Shown here one piece after another: positions 12,311 to 23,879 of a DNA stretch of 64,000 nucleotides. Location of the stretch: the NCBI GenBank assembly GCA_039881145.1, contig JAYKKI010000157.1, positions 198,501 through 262,500 of the forward strand. Reading direction: 5' to 3'. A program made the position numbers and the translations under genes. Within the stretch, counting starts at the first letter, position 1, and every line of letters begins with the position of its first letter. Below the pieces are notes generated by a model that was not told where the DNA came from, made no database searches, and worked only from the letters and a program-made list of their open reading frames with translations. This DNA comes from Druceiella hillmani. Its lineage: Eukaryota > Arthropoda > Insecta > Lepidoptera > Hepialidae.

Positions 12311-12678
12311 AAATTAGGCGTAGCAAAGCATATTAACCCGCAACAAGCGGGTTAAAAGCAACAAGCGGGTTGAAATATATCTGTAGGGAAATTTTACGGG
12401 GGAGAAGGTGGTATATTAAGCACACCAAAAAAAATTCGAATTTCATGTATAGTGGGGGACTAAAGACTAATTATAAGGTCCTCAAAAATACTTTTTTTCA
12501 TAATTTTACGTAGAATATCTTCAGAAATATATTGAAAACGTGCAAAAAAATTCGCCTCCTCTCTGAACCCTCAAAAGTACTGAACCTGAAATTAAGAAAA
12601 AAAAATTAAAAACATACGCAAACTTTGCAGGAAAACTGCAATGTTTGCTTTCGATATCATAGTTGTTGGGATATTCAC

Positions 12679-12682
<4 letters not shown>

Positions 12683-12725
<43 letters not shown>
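12683..12725. repeat. (TA)n microsatellite
   Basis: An uninterrupted TA dinucleotide run of about 40 bp. Confidence 0.95.
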
Positions 12726-12728
<3 letters not shown>

Positions 12729-13880
12729 CTGTTTGGTATTAATGTATATTTATGATAAATAATGTAATTTCACGTGAAATAAGGTGCAGAGAACTCAATC
12801 TCAAAACCAAACTTGCACTTGTATTTTTTTCATTCAATCAATTTACAAAATTGTATTAAAACTACTCACAAATACGAAATATTTTTCTGATTGCAGCTTT
12901 GATTCACATAACATAAATAAATTAAAGCAACATCTGAATGTTACGACAACAATCTTTTTCGACAAGTTTTTTTTTCAATTTAAGAGCCCTGAGTGTTACC
13001 TGAAAAGTATATTTCAAGTTATTTATTTATCAAAAACCTTTTATCTAACTTACAGGTTACCCCAAAATCCTGAATATGCGTAAACGCTAAAAGTAGAAAA
13101 AATTACGTTGCACACAATAATACTAATAAAACAATTATGATTAATAAAACAGAAAACACACACAGTAATTCAAATTAAACCTAAAACTAACTAATTATAA
13201 AATTTTGCATCAAGGGTACATGTTGGCGAGAAAACGTCTCATTAAATTGTAGCTTGTTGCTCAGGCTCCATTAAAACACTGTCATAAAAATCAATTTCTC
13301 ATTTTTAACTTTTAAATGAATTTCACCGGACTGTTAATGTTGGAAACGTTTTAAGTGTTTTAAGAGTAAGTTATTTTAGAATAGAGTACAAATAATACAA
13401 TGTTCGTAAATGTGATATACGTAATGAGAAAATTAGATTCATAAATGGTCATTTTCACACGCACAGCATCTATGCGTGAGCACACGGACTGCGCGCGCTT
13501 GCCGCTCACTTTATCGTGCCGCGCTTCGAGTTGCGTCGCGTGCTTTCATTCGCCTTTCTCTCCAGCCATTCCGAACTCACCCATGGCGCCATATCCATTC
13601 AGTTTGTGTAACATAGAGTTTAGTAAATAGAAACATCAAATATCCATCCGTCTGTCACAGACGGTTTATTCAGAAACCATTTGATACTTAAAATTGAACC
13701 ACATATTTCGCAAATGAAAGATCATAAAATAATTCGTCTCAAAAGTTGTGTATAAAAAATTATTTTCGCAAAATATTAATTATCCCTTAAAAAAGGAGTG
13801 GTTATGACAATTGCACAACTATTTTTTTTACTATTTTACGTAAGACGGACAGTTTCCGAAACTGCCAAGTTCAAATTATG
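12726..13880. other. Intron sequence of gene U, no recognised feature
   Basis: This is AT-rich intron. A GC-rich patch at about 13455-13590 with a 61-codon plus frame shows no splice signals that fit a gene, and the composition resembles a TE end. Confidence 0.4.
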
Positions 13881-13881
13881 T

Positions 13882-14327
13882 AAAAAAAGGGTGCGTGTAC
13901 TTATGTACGCGCGTGAGAAGTTATACTTCTTTGGCATCATTAAATAATACATACGGATAGATAACCTCAATTATATTGGAGCACTTGAAAAAGTCTATAA
14001 ACACAATTTTTTCACTAATATTTACGAATAGTAAATATATTCATCAACATATTGAATTTAAATCACTACTGAATATAATTTATCAGCACATATATAAATC
14101 GCACTTATATGAAACTAAAACACGTGTGTGAATGTAGACACTAGAAACATGTGGATAAATACTATGAATATGAAAACAGTGAACAGAGGCGACGATGGTG
14201 CCAATAGCTTTTGTTTCGAGACTGCAACCGCTGCAACTTCATACTGTAACTTTTGTGTGACGAATCTTAAAATTTCACTCTCATCATTTTTTCATAACGC
14301 GCCTAAAGAAGTATAACTTCAAAAAAT
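13882..14327 (+). mobile_element. Palindromic-end element, copy 3 (446 bp, non-autonomous)
   Basis: It starts AAAAAAGGGTGCGTGTACTT, then ACGCGCGTGAGAAGTTATAC, and ends CGCGCCTAAAGAAGTATAAC. It is almost identical to copy 4, which lies inverted 312 bp away. It also matches both termini of the 1.6-kb copy 5, so it is an internally deleted derivative of that longer form. A 62-codon frame inside is identical in both copies but is unlikely to be a gene. Confidence 0.8.
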
Positions 14328-14639
14328 TATTAGAATATTTTTGAGGAATTCACGGAATTTGTTTCTTGTACCTAATAAACATAAACATTTACTAGACAAT
14401 ATATTTAAAAAGAAAAACATAATATCAATATTTGTAAATAGTCCAATAGATATATTACAAATGTATAGCTTTTGACAGTTAAATATTGTCTGCACCTAAC
14501 TGTATGAGGAATCCTATAGTTAAGGAATCCTATATATAAATTCCTACTAGTACTTAACATATTGTTCTCTTTAAAATTATTAACATCGAAAAATATGGTA
14601 ATGGTATAAGTTTAGTTTAGCAAACATGCGTATTCCCCG

Positions 14640-15086
14640 TTTTTTTTGAAGTTATACTTCTTTAGGCGCGTTATGAAAAAATGATGAGAGTGAAATTTTA
14701 AGATTCGTCACACAAAAGTTACAGTATGAAGTTGCAGCGGTTGCAGTCTCGAAACAAAAGCTATTGGCACCATCGTCGCCTCTGTTCACTGTTTTCATAT
14801 TCATAGTATTTATCCACATGTTTCTAGTGTCTACATTCACACACGTGTTTTAGTTTCATATAAGTGCGATTTATATATGTGCTGATAAATTATATTCAGT
14901 AGTGATTTAAATTCAATATTTTGATTAATATATTTACTATTCGTAAGTATTAGTGAAAAAATTGTGTTTATAGACTTTTCAAGTGCTCCAATATAATTGA
15001 GGTTATCTATCCGTATGTATTATTTAATGATGGCCAAAGAAGTATAACTTCTCACGCGCGTACATAAGTACGCGCACCCTTTTTTT
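14640..15086 (-). mobile_element. Palindromic-end element, copy 4 (inverted partner of copy 3)
   Basis: This is an inverted near-identical copy of 13882-14327, running from TTGAAGTTATACTTCTTTAG to GTACGCGCACCCTTTTTT. Together the pair makes a 1.2-kb inverted repeat with 312 bp of unique spacer. A few substitutions separate the arms, so insertion or duplication was recent. Confidence 0.8.
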
Positions 15087-15689
15087 CTTTAGGCGATATT
15101 TAGGTGAAAGAATATGCATAAAAAACGAGGTATTTAAAAAAAATTAGGGCAAGGACGCGATTATCTTATAATAAAAAAGTTATTTAAAAAATATCTTCCT
15201 ATGAAGAAACGGTTGTCAATTAGCTGTCAAATATACATTTTGTAACTTCTCTTTACGCCATTTTTGCTTTTTGTAATATTTTTATTTTTTTTTATTTTTT
15301 TTATTTCAATTCCTATTTGTATTTGCAAATTCAGTGTTTAGTATCACTGAGGATGGAAAGTAAGCCGGAAAACTAATAAATTAAACTTCCTTGAAAAAAC
15401 GCACGTTGTGTGAAAACTTTACAAATCAATTTTTTAATAAAATAATCGTAGTTGAGCCTAATTTTGATAAGTATTTCGTTTTTTACCTACATTCTTTCAT
15501 TTAAAATACAAAAATTTTGAATTAACGTTTTTGCTAAAATTAAACTTTCTAACAATTTCTCCCTTTAACCACGAGTCAACATTCACACATAGGTCAAAAT
15601 TTCAAGTTACCAGCACTCTCAGAAGTACACAAATTATAGGATTAAATGCTAACGAAAAACAAAAACGCAAATATGTCCTCATGAATGTT

Positions 15690-15860
15690 TCCAACATTAA
15701 CAATACTGGCTGTGCCTACGACTTCATTCGCGTGAAATTCTTTCATAGGTTGATGTTATATAAACTATTGCCATACCAAATTTCATCAAAATCGGTCTGG
15801 TAGATTACGCGTGATGACGAACAAATTAACATACGTACAAACAGAAAACTAAATTTTCGG
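15690..15860. repeat. Lepidoptera-type dispersed repeat tail
   Basis: CCATACCAAATTTCATCAAA, then ATCGGTCTGGTAG and a run of CATACGTACAAACAG, is the typical 'path of least constraint' motif at the 3' end of dispersed lepidopteran repeats (probably LINE-derived). There is no coding capacity. Confidence 0.5.
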
Positions 15861-15991
15861 CTTCTTTTATTTATGCTAAATCAATCACAATTTTCAAAAT
15901 AGTTTCTATACAGAATTCGATCTTTTAAGTTTTATTGTATGAATAGATTACTTTATGGCCCCACGTGTCTGAAACTATATAACTAATATAC

Positions 15992-16041
15992 AAAATACGC
16001 AGAATATATAAAATACGCAGAATATATAAAATACGCAGAAT
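15992..16041. repeat. 18-bp tandem repeat, about three copies
   Basis: AAAATACGCAGAATATAT is repeated almost three times just downstream of the gene U exon at 16.1 kb (inside the intron). Confidence 0.9.
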
Positions 16042-16133
16042 ATTTTTGGTGGTTGAACCCAAATTGGATTCAACCACAAAAAATGTTTAACTCGGGTTAA
16101 CCCGCCAATGGACGCGGGTCCACGAAGACCAAC

Positions 16134-16314
16134 CTCTCTTGATGATGAGTGGCGCGCGGTGGCGCACCTCGGCGATGGTGACGCCACGCTCACCGTGCTT
16201 CACGGCGGCCATCACGCGCCGGTTCAGTGTGCGGCGCCGCTCCTGCTCCGCCAGGATGTAGGGCAACACCTCATCTGACAGCACGTCTGCTTTTTTCTTC
16301 GACTCGGCGTTCAT
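16134..16314 (-). CDS. Gene U, basic/charged exon
   Basis: This 181-nt exon has about 60% G+C, against an AT-rich intron on each side. It begins MNAESKKKADVLSDEVLPYI and includes EQERRRTLNRRVMAAVKH, then ends ..APLIIKR plus one base of a Gly codon. The donor is G|GTTGGT. The acceptor GTCTATGGTGCAG has a poor pyrimidine tract. The region should form an amphipathic or coiled helix, and no catalytic motif is visible. The mariner at 16381 lies only 66 bp upstream of the acceptor, so the insertion is close to the branch-point region. Confidence 0.75.
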
Positions 16315-16380
16315 CTGCACCATAGACGAATTCAATTACTACTTGAATGGGGGAGGGACTGGTATACTTATATATAAAGT

Positions 16381-17602
16381 CCTTACATATGAAATTGGCG
16401 TTTTGTTGAACTGGCCACTTTGATTTCAAATAGCGCGAGCCAAATGATTTCAATAGCGAGAGCCAAACGCAGGATGCGTTTGGCTCAGAATTCCAAATTC
16501 AAAATAATTTCAAATTGAAGCTCATGCATTCGTTTATGGGAATTTATTGCTTCGATTATTTTTTCTTCAAGTTCGTTCTGTGGACAATATGGAAAACTTA
16601 AAATATCTTGTTATTTACGAATACGAGTTCCACCGCGGCACCAGCGCTGCAGAAACAGCTCGAAGGATTGATGACGTCTATGGAGCAGCTACTTCAAAAG
16701 AAAACACGATACGTTTTTGGTTCCAATATTTTCGTTCTGGAAATTTTGACCTACAGAACATGATCGTGGGCGAACGGCTGGAGACCCAAGTTAACAAAAA
16801 ATGAAAAGTGATCATGGAAGAGGATCCATCGCAAACTACATTAGATTTAGCGGCAGGCTTTGGTGTAAGTCAGTAATGAGTGAAGCAAACCAACAAACAC
16901 GCATCAAGTGTTGCGTTACACCACTCCGCCGACACAATAATGAGAGGATGTTCAATCGTATCGTTACTTGTGATGAAAAATGGATCCTGAATGATAATTG
17001 AATACGCTCATCACAATAGTTGAACGCAGGATAATCGGTAAAATCCTGCCCCAAACGATAGTTGACCCAAAAATAGGTACTGGTTAGTATATGGTGGACC
17101 AGTTCTGGTGTCATCCACTACAGCTTCCTAAGATCTGGTCAAACAATTACGGTAGATGTGTATTGTCAGCAATTGCAAACCATTATGGAAAATCTCCCCG
17201 TTAACCAACCGATGCTGGTCAATTGCTCAAGCCCACTGCTGCTTCAGGACAACCACACACTGCACGCTAGACGGTCGCTAAATTGGAGGAGCTGCGACTG
17301 GAGTGTCTCCGTCACCCACCGTATTCCCGTGACCTTGTCCAATTAATAACCACTTTTTAGGAATTTGGACAATTTCTTGCTAGGAAAAAAATCCTATTCC
17401 GGTGAGGCCGTCCAAACCACCTCCAAAGATTTTATTGATTCTCATTTCCACAAATTTTTCAGCAAAGGAATCAATGAAGTACCTATGAGATGACAAAAGT
17501 ACATAGATAGCAATATTATATACTTTGAATAAATATATGGGTTCATAGTTTTTTTTTTCGTTTTGTTTATTCGCATTTAAATCGCCAATTTCATATGTAC
17601 GG
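16381..17602 (+). mobile_element. Cecropia-type mariner element, degenerate, with TIRs
   Basis: Terminal inverted repeats CCTTACATATGAAATTGGCG (16381) and its inverse, CCGTACATATGAAATTGGCG read inward from 17602, bound about 1.22 kb; TA dinucleotides at 16384 and 17598 fit the mariner target duplication. The transposase begins near 16577 (MENLKYLVIYEYEFHRGTSA). The HTH region includes RFWFQYFRSGNFDLQN, and a second segment has RIVTCDEKWILNDN with the first catalytic Asp. Then come VYCQQLQTIMENL and LLLQDNHTLHARR, where the usual HDN.RPHT is altered. Several frameshifts and stops make it inactive. It lies in a gene U intron, 66 bp from an exon. Confidence 0.92.
16577..17345 (+). pseudogene. 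Mariner transposase pseudogene
   Basis: The ORF is broken after residue about 75 (stop at 16801-16804). It resumes in other frames with SEANQQTRIKCCVTPLRRHN and TCDEKWILNDN, then QPMLVNCSSPLLLQDNHTLH. The order of segments follows the roughly 345-aa mariner transposase family (paired HTH, then D,D34D catalytic domain). The third Asp block (PPYSPDLAP) survives only as PPYS, with following sequence decayed (about 17315-17340). Confidence 0.85.
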
Positions 17603-17609
17603 AGCCAAT

Positions 17610-19247
17610 ATTTATCATGATATATATTTAAGAAAGTAAAACGAGAGGAACTTATATCTTATCGTGATAAAGGTTTAAGAAAGTAAAACGAGAGGAACTT
17701 ATATCATATCGTGATAAAGGTTTAAGAACGTAAAACGAGAGGACCTTATATCTTATCGTGATAAAGGTTTAAGAAAGTAAAACGAGAGGAACTTATATCT
17801 TATCGTGATAAAGATTTAAGAAAGTAAAACGAGAGGTACTTATATCTTATCGTGATAAAGGTTTAAGAAAGTAAAACGAGAGGAACTTATATCTTATCGT
17901 GATAAAGGTTTAAGAAAGTAAAACGAGAGGAACTTATATCTTATCGTGATAAAAGTTTAAGAAAGTAAAACGAGAGGAACTTATATCTTATCGTGATAAA
18001 GGTTTAAGAACGTAATACGAGATGACCTTATATCTTATCGTGATAAAGGTTTCAGAAAGTAAAACGAGAGGACCTTATATCTTATCGTGATAAAGATTTA
18101 AGAAAGTAAAACGAGAGGTACTTATATCTTATCGTGATAAAGGTTTAAGAAAGTAAAACGAGAGGAACTTATATCTTATCGTGATAAAGGTTTAAGAAAG
18201 TAAAACGAGAGGACCTTATATCTTATCGTGATAAAGGTTTAAGAACGTAAAACGAGAGGACCTTATATCTTATCGTGATAAAGGTTTAAGAAAGTAAAAC
18301 GAGAGGACCTTATATCTTATCGTGATAAAGATTTAAGAAAGTAAAACGAGAGGTACTTATATCTTATCGTGATAAAGGTTTAAGAAAGTAAAACGAGAGG
18401 AACTTATATCTTATCGTGATAAAGGTTTAAGAAAGTAAAACGAGAGGAACTTATATCTTATCGTGATAAAGATTTAAGAAAGTAAAACTAGAGGTACTTA
18501 TATCTTATCGTGATAAAGGTTTAACAAAGTAAAACGAGAGGAACTTATATCTTATCGTGATAAAGGTTTAAGAAAGTAAAACGAGAGGAACTTATATCTT
18601 ATCGTGATAAAAGTTTAAGAAAGTAAAACGAGAGGAACCTATATCTTATCGTGATAGAGGTTTAAGAAAGTAAAACGAGAGGAACTTATATCTTATCGTG
18701 ATAAAAGTTTAAGAAAGTAAAACGAGAGGAACTTATATCTTATCGTGATAAAGGTTTAAGAACGTAAAACGAGAGGACCTTATATCTTATCGTGATAAAG
18801 GTTTAAGAAAGTAAAACGAGAGGACCTTATATCTTATCGTGATAAAGATTTAAGAAAGTAAAACGAGAGGTACTTATATCTTATCGTGATAAAGGTTTAA
18901 GAAAGTAAAACGAGAGGAACTTATATCTTATCGTGATAAAGGTTTAAGAAAGTAAAACGAGAGGAACTTATATCTTATCGTGATAAAGGTTTAAGAACGT
19001 AAAACGAGAGGACCTTATATCTTATCGTGATAAAGGTTTAAGAAAGTAAAACGAGAGGACCTTATATCTTATCGTGATAAAGATTTAAGAAAGTAAAACG
19101 AGAGGTACTTATATCTTATCGTGATAAAGGTTTAAGAAAGTAAAACGAGAGGAACTTATATCTTATCGTGATAAAGGTTTAAGAAAGTAAAACGAGAGGA
19201 ACCTATATCTTATCGTGATAGAGGTTTAAGAAAATAAAATGAGAATA
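17610..19247. repeat. 47-bp tandem array, about 34 units, with higher-order structure
   Basis: The unit is CTTATATCTTATCGTGATAA followed by AGGTTTAAGAAAGTAAAACG and AGAGGAA. Sequence variants (AACG..GACCTT; GATTT..; GTACTT; GAACTT) recur in a fixed order about every five units (about 235 bp), for example in 18764-18998 and 18999-19233, so block amplification followed single-unit expansion. Each unit holds a TTATC-GT-GATAA dyad. The array begins within about 10 bp of the mariner's right end. It is intronic in gene U. Confidence 0.95.
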
Positions 19248-20020
19248 TTAAGTTACTGATGATCGCTGATTATACTGTCACCATCAACAAGTTAATTCAG
19301 GTAGGCCGCGCAAGAACAACCGCATTAAAAAACCAGACAACTAGTATAAAAAGGGCATAGCGTTTCTTATTGATACGGCTGAGAAATGTATGACAACGTC
19401 TCGTCGAATATAACGAACGATCCACATTTTCGAACGCATCTTGGTTCACTTTTGGTCGTGATGTGAATTAGTGCGTCTTACGATTATAGTAAGATCATGA
19501 AACGTCAAATTTTGACCATGGAACGTAAAATTTTGTAACCTTTCTTCTATTTTTTCCCGATGCATTTGTCTCCATGCGCTCTATCTGCATTGCATTTTCT
19601 AAATAAATACGTTGAGATTTTAGTTTTCAAATAGTAGAGCTTAAGCATGTATATCAAATATAGACACTGACTCAATAATATTGTCTGATATTTACTTCGT
19701 TCACTTCACCCACTGAGATTGTATTAGAACACTAGAACATGTGTCACCATAGTCACATGTCGCACTAACTCACACGATGAGCAACAGTGAACGGAGACGC
19801 GCTCGAAAACATATTTCGCACCGTTCTCTCCCTCGCTTCAGACGACGCGTAGAGTGCAATTCTGACAAAGTACACCTGAAATCTATTGGAGTCTACGCCT
19901 GAAATCGATTTATCGAGTGACACTATAATCCTCTAAGCCCGATTGTCTTTGCAGAGCTTAACGCTTGCACCAATTTTCATACGATCACATCAAACCACAC
20001 ATACAAATTTACTTTTCACT
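19248..20020. other. Intron sequence of gene U, no recognised feature
   Basis: Unique AT-rich sequence apart from a short GC-rich patch near 19785-19850. No open frames with coding character. Confidence 0.4.
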
Positions 20021-20023
20021 TAC

Positions 20024-20062
20024 CCTGTCCGCATCCTTGTTGAACTTTATGCCGGTCCCGTC
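20024..20062 (-). CDS. Gene U, 39-nt micro-exon
   Basis: Thirteen codons (DGTGIKFNKDADR) lie between a TTTCTTTGTAG acceptor and a strong GTAAGTG donor. Both ends are in phase 0 and so are compatible with the exons at 29.9 kb and 16.2 kb. Such a short exon could arise by chance. The pairing of strong splice sites, an open frame and correct phase on both sides makes it likely. Confidence 0.6.
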
Positions 20063-21140
20063 CTACAAAGAAACAAAGAAAAACCATTAGAAGTGCACTG
20101 CTTAGAAAAAGTCATAACCCGTGTTAAGTTGCGTGAATATAGACCTGGAGTCGTCAGTGGGTCATTTTGACGTAAAAACGTCCATCAATCCTGGCTCAAT
20201 ATGCTAGCTCTGCTGGACTCGTTGAAAGACGCACTGGAAACATATCTATTGAAGTGTAAGTGAACGCAGTTTCCAGAAAGATTGGTAAATAATTAACATA
20301 TTAATATGAAATTCTAGTTATGATTTTATCCCGTGGTTTTCACAAAAAATCTTAAGTACGGACTCGAACTGCGCCTTTCGGTCTTTTTTTATATTCAATA
20401 ATCGTGAGAGCAATTTTATATGGTTTGATAGTATCCAGACAAACATTTGGATAGAGCTCAAAATTGTCTCCCTAAAAATTGAGTAGGTTCGTTTCCATAT
20501 TGAAATCATTTTTACTGCCATATAATTTCTGTATTACAAAAAAAATGTAACGTAAACTTGGTAAGTCTACCCAAGAACAAGGCTCCAATTATTACTGCTA
20601 AGCACACAATATCTAATTATGAGTATTGATATTCTTTTCATGAGTAGTATCAAAATTGTATCATACAAATAACAGGATGGAAATAAAGGTATTTATACTC
20701 AAAGGAATCGATACTTGTCTTATATATTATATTAGGTATATTATTTACAAGTTACTTTCCATATTTCATATACATAGGTGTTTTTTTTACAAATACACTT
20801 TTAGCAAACAATTTCACAAACATTTTAAAACACAAATAATACTCGTATCAATAAGAAACTTAATTCAAACTGCATAACATTTTTAGCTGTGAAAGAATAT
20901 AACAATGATTTAATTAAACATTGTTCTTATTTTAATCAGGTTAAAGCCGATTCAGGAAAGCAAAAATACGAAACAGTTCAGCATAACGGTTCACGCGAAA
21001 AGATTAACTGAATAAAGCTCCTTCATTCTACTTCTTAATAATATATTTTGTTAAATTTTTTTTCTTGGGATTAGGCATTAAAAGTTGCTTCAAAGTCGGT
21101 TGCCTCACCTAGAACGAAACAAACGAACAACATCTTATCT
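20063..21140. other. Intron sequence of gene U, no recognised feature
   Basis: AT-rich, with only short random frames on both strands and no repeat that I can name. Confidence 0.4.
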
Positions 21141-21141
21141 C

Positions 21142-21258
21142 AAATTACAAAGAGTATGAAGTCACAATACATTGATAGTATTGTATTGCTATAATGATAG
21201 CAATACAATACTACCAAAGTATTGTGACATTGACCATACTTCATACTGTTTGTAATTT
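21142..21258. mobile_element. Small foldback (117 bp)
   Basis: AAATTACAAAGAGTATGAAG at the left is inverted at the right (CTTCATACTGTTTGTAATTT). The interior includes GTATTGTATTGCTAT opposed to ATAGCAATACAATAC. The whole segment folds into one imperfect hairpin with a small bulge, typical of a tiny MITE. Confidence 0.75.
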
Positions 21259-21430
21259 TAGAGAATATGCCGCTTGTTAGTGTCGTTCTTGTTAATGTGA
21301 AATATGTAACTTCATATGTGAATATATCATAAGTGTAAAAAGTTATCAAGTTCTTAAAATAATCATTCAAAGTTGTGGTCTGTGCTTGGAACTCAATTTA
21401 TTTGGGGCAGGTTTCTGTGAAAAATTTTAT

Positions 21431-23026
21431 TTTTGAAGTTATACTTCTTTAGGCGCGTTATGAAAAAATGATGAGAGTAAAATTTTAAGATTCGTCACAC
21501 AAAAGTTACAGTATGAAGTTGCAGCGGTTGCAGTCTCGAAATAAAAGCTACCAACAAAATAGAAATAGAACCTCTATTAGTCGCGCAAGTTGGCACCATT
21601 GTCGCCTCTGTTCACTGTGTTCATATTCATAGTATTTATTTTCCACCTGTTTCTAGTGTCTACATTCACACACGTGTTTTAGTTTCATATAAGTGCGATT
21701 TATATATGTGCTGATAAATTATATTCAGTAGTGATTTAAATTCAATATTTTGATTAATATATTTACTATTCGTAAATATTAGTGAAAAAATTGTGTTTAT
21801 AGACTTTTTCAAGTGCTCCAATATAATTGAAGTTATCTATCCATATGTATTATTTATTGATATAAATTAAAATATTATTATTTAACATAATTAATACTAA
21901 ATATTATTAAATTATCAATGATAAATATTTATTATTGGTTATTCAATATTTTAAAAGTAAATAAATAAATTTAATAATAAATTCAATTTGAATTCATTGA
22001 ATTTAAGTTTATTCATTTTTTAAATATTGTTATCATTTTCTTACTTTAATATTCACTTTTCATTTTTATCAAAAAGTTTTCATTAAATTTGTTCATTTAT
22101 TTTTATAAATATTTATTATTTTCATTTATTCAATTTAATAATAAATATTGAAAATTAATATTTTAATTTGATGTTTAATTTTAATTTTTATCACAAATTT
22201 TTACGATCAAACGTTCGAACTGGAGGAGTTGCCATTTATCAGAAAATGCACGACACTATCAATATCATTATTCCAAACATTGATTTGACTGTAAGACAGG
22301 CGGAATTGGCAAGTTCAACAGTGACATCAGTTGGTGAGTTTTGTGCAGCTGAATGCAAAATGGAAGATGGCAACAAAATTGTTTTGATGGTAATTTACAT
22401 TACTCCAAATCAAAAAATGGACGACGTCATTCATTTCTTGAAAAGATTATTATGGCCATATACAACAGCTGGAAGAGAATATCTTGGTAGAGGAGAAGAC
22501 AAGTTACCGATAATTTTAAGTGGGGACTTCAACGTCAATTTTTCCCGTGAAGATGCTCGTCCACTTATCGATTTCCTCCAAAATGACTTGAATCTAGCCA
22601 TGAATAATAATCCTCTGGTTTCGACAACACGACATGGCACTACCATAGATGCTGTATTTGTACGATATCTCAACGCTGTTAATACAAGACTTTTTGTATC
22701 ATATTTTAGTTATCATAAGCCACTGATAACTGAAGTTCCGATTCAGTCATTACCGGAAGATGCTATGGCAGTGGACATAATTTAAAAATAACATTCGGAT
22801 AATAAGAGAATTTATGTTACCCTTAATGTAAGGAAATAAATATTGATTTATTTAATTTTTCAAATTTAAACTGAACTTTATTGACTGTGTCGACTATCCT
22901 TTTCCAGTCCTTTTATTATTTTATTGTAATTTATTATTTGCATACAATTAAAAACTATTTTTTAATGATGCCAAAGAAGTATAACTTCTCACGCGCGTAC
23001 ATAAGTACACGTACTCTTTTTTTTTA
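21431..23026 (+). mobile_element. Palindromic-end element, copy 5 (1.6 kb, carries endonuclease ORF)
   Basis: The left end (TTGAAGTTATACTTCTTTAG, then GCGCGTTATG) and the right end (CCAAAGAAGTATAACTTCTC, then ACGCGCGTAC) match copies 3 and 4 over several hundred bases on the left and tens of bases on the right. Between TATGTATTATTTA and TTAATGATGCC it has about 1.1 kb that the short copies lack, including an endonuclease-type ORF at 22168-22785. This organisation suggests a Helentron-related family whose full coding region (Rep/helicase) is already lost here. Confidence 0.75.
22168..22785 (+). CDS. AP-endonuclease-like domain of a Helentron-type element
   Basis: A 205-codon open frame contains GGVAIYQKMHD, VLMVIYITPNQKMDDVIHFL, ILSGDFNVNFSREDARPLI, STTRHGTTIDAVFVRYLN and VSYFSYHKPLIT. 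These correspond to the exonuclease-endonuclease-phosphatase fold: GDFNVNF holds the catalytic Asp/Asn, TTIDAVF the next acidic position, and YHKPL the final histidine. In insects this version of the domain is found at the C-terminus of the PIF1-helicase proteins encoded by Helentrons. Its N-terminal third and all Rep and helicase domains are missing, so it is a truncated remnant. The frame is still open, which implies a recent origin. Confidence 0.75.
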   Translation: MMFNFNFYHKFLRSNVRTGGVAIYQKMHDTINIIIPNIDLTVRQAELASSTVTSVGEFCAAECKMEDGNKIVLMVIYITPNQKMDDVIHFLKRLLWPYTTAGREYLGRGEDKLPIILSGDFNVNFSREDARPLIDFLQNDLNLAMNNNPLVSTTRHGTTIDAVFVRYLNAVNTRLFVSYFSYHKPLITEVPIQSLPEDAMAVDII

Positions 23027-23329
23027 ATAATTCAAAAAGATTGAATTTTTTTTAACAAAAACACGCCACAAATACATTCAATTTGATGCACGGAACCATC
23101 CGTCACAAACTTCTATAATAATGGGAAACATTATATTATACCAAATAATAGTAAACTTAAATTCTATATATATAATATAAAACTGGTTGTGTGTGTGACT
23201 ATATTCCACTCTGCAGCCAAAACTATATATCGCAGATGAATGGTATTTGTGCGTGGTAGTAGCCTCAACCCTTCCATTGTGCAATATGGTGGTTGCGCGT
23301 CGATAAATATAAGGGTGTGGAAGGTATGG

Positions 23330-23720
23330 GGGTTGAAAGTAGTCGAGCTCGAAAATGTGTGACTATGCGAAAGTTCCAGTTTTTTCTAGAAAGTTCTAGA
23401 AATTTGATAAAAATTTCTACAATGTTCTTGAACATTGTCAAATTCTCACATTCACACATTCATTGTCCTCACCGTTTCTTTTAACATTAACATTACATTA
23501 CATTTTTTTTATTAATTAATAATCAACTAATTTTTTTACTAATAAAATAATAATGAACATAAAAAAATGTATTTCCCAATTATGTTCTGAATAAGTTTTT
23601 TCACTTGAATTATGTACAAATAAGTTTATTATCCCAGTTTTTATTGAACTATTATGTGAATAAAACATTTTAATTATAATGTTCGAAAATATTCTAAATT
23701 ATTTAGAATGGTCTAGAACA
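23330..23720. repeat. TTCTAGAA/GAACATT-rich degenerate repeat
   Basis: TTTTCTAGAAAGTTCTAGAA and nearby ATGTTCTTGAACATTGT form short palindromes. Related phrases (CCAAAACATTTTC, AATATTCTCGAACATTTCAA) recur at 26310-26400 and 26805-26900 in the other orientation. This is probably a decayed dispersed repeat family; no protein is recognisable. Confidence 0.4.
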
Positions 23721-23879
23721 CAGAACAGAGAGTAAATAGAAATGGTATGTGGGCGTGACGAGCCACACATGAGCAGCGCTTCGCTTATTTCGAAATCAGT
23801 GCATATTGCCCTAGATTAGTTTGTTGTTTGCCAAGACGCCAGAAAGTGCTCCGTTATTTCTGCGCAAAGAAATAAAAAT

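Noticed and set aside
13445..13630. A 61-codon GC-rich plus frame as an exon
   Set aside because: No compatible acceptor or donor, and the composition resembles TE promoter or end sequence seen elsewhere.
14128..14316. A 62-codon gene duplicated in inverted orientation
   Set aside because: The identical frames reflect two copies of one short transposable element. There are no homologues or domain, and the frame is disrupted in copy 5.
17610..19247. CRISPR-like array
   Set aside because: The units are contiguous with no unique spacers, in a eukaryotic intron; this is a tandem satellite.
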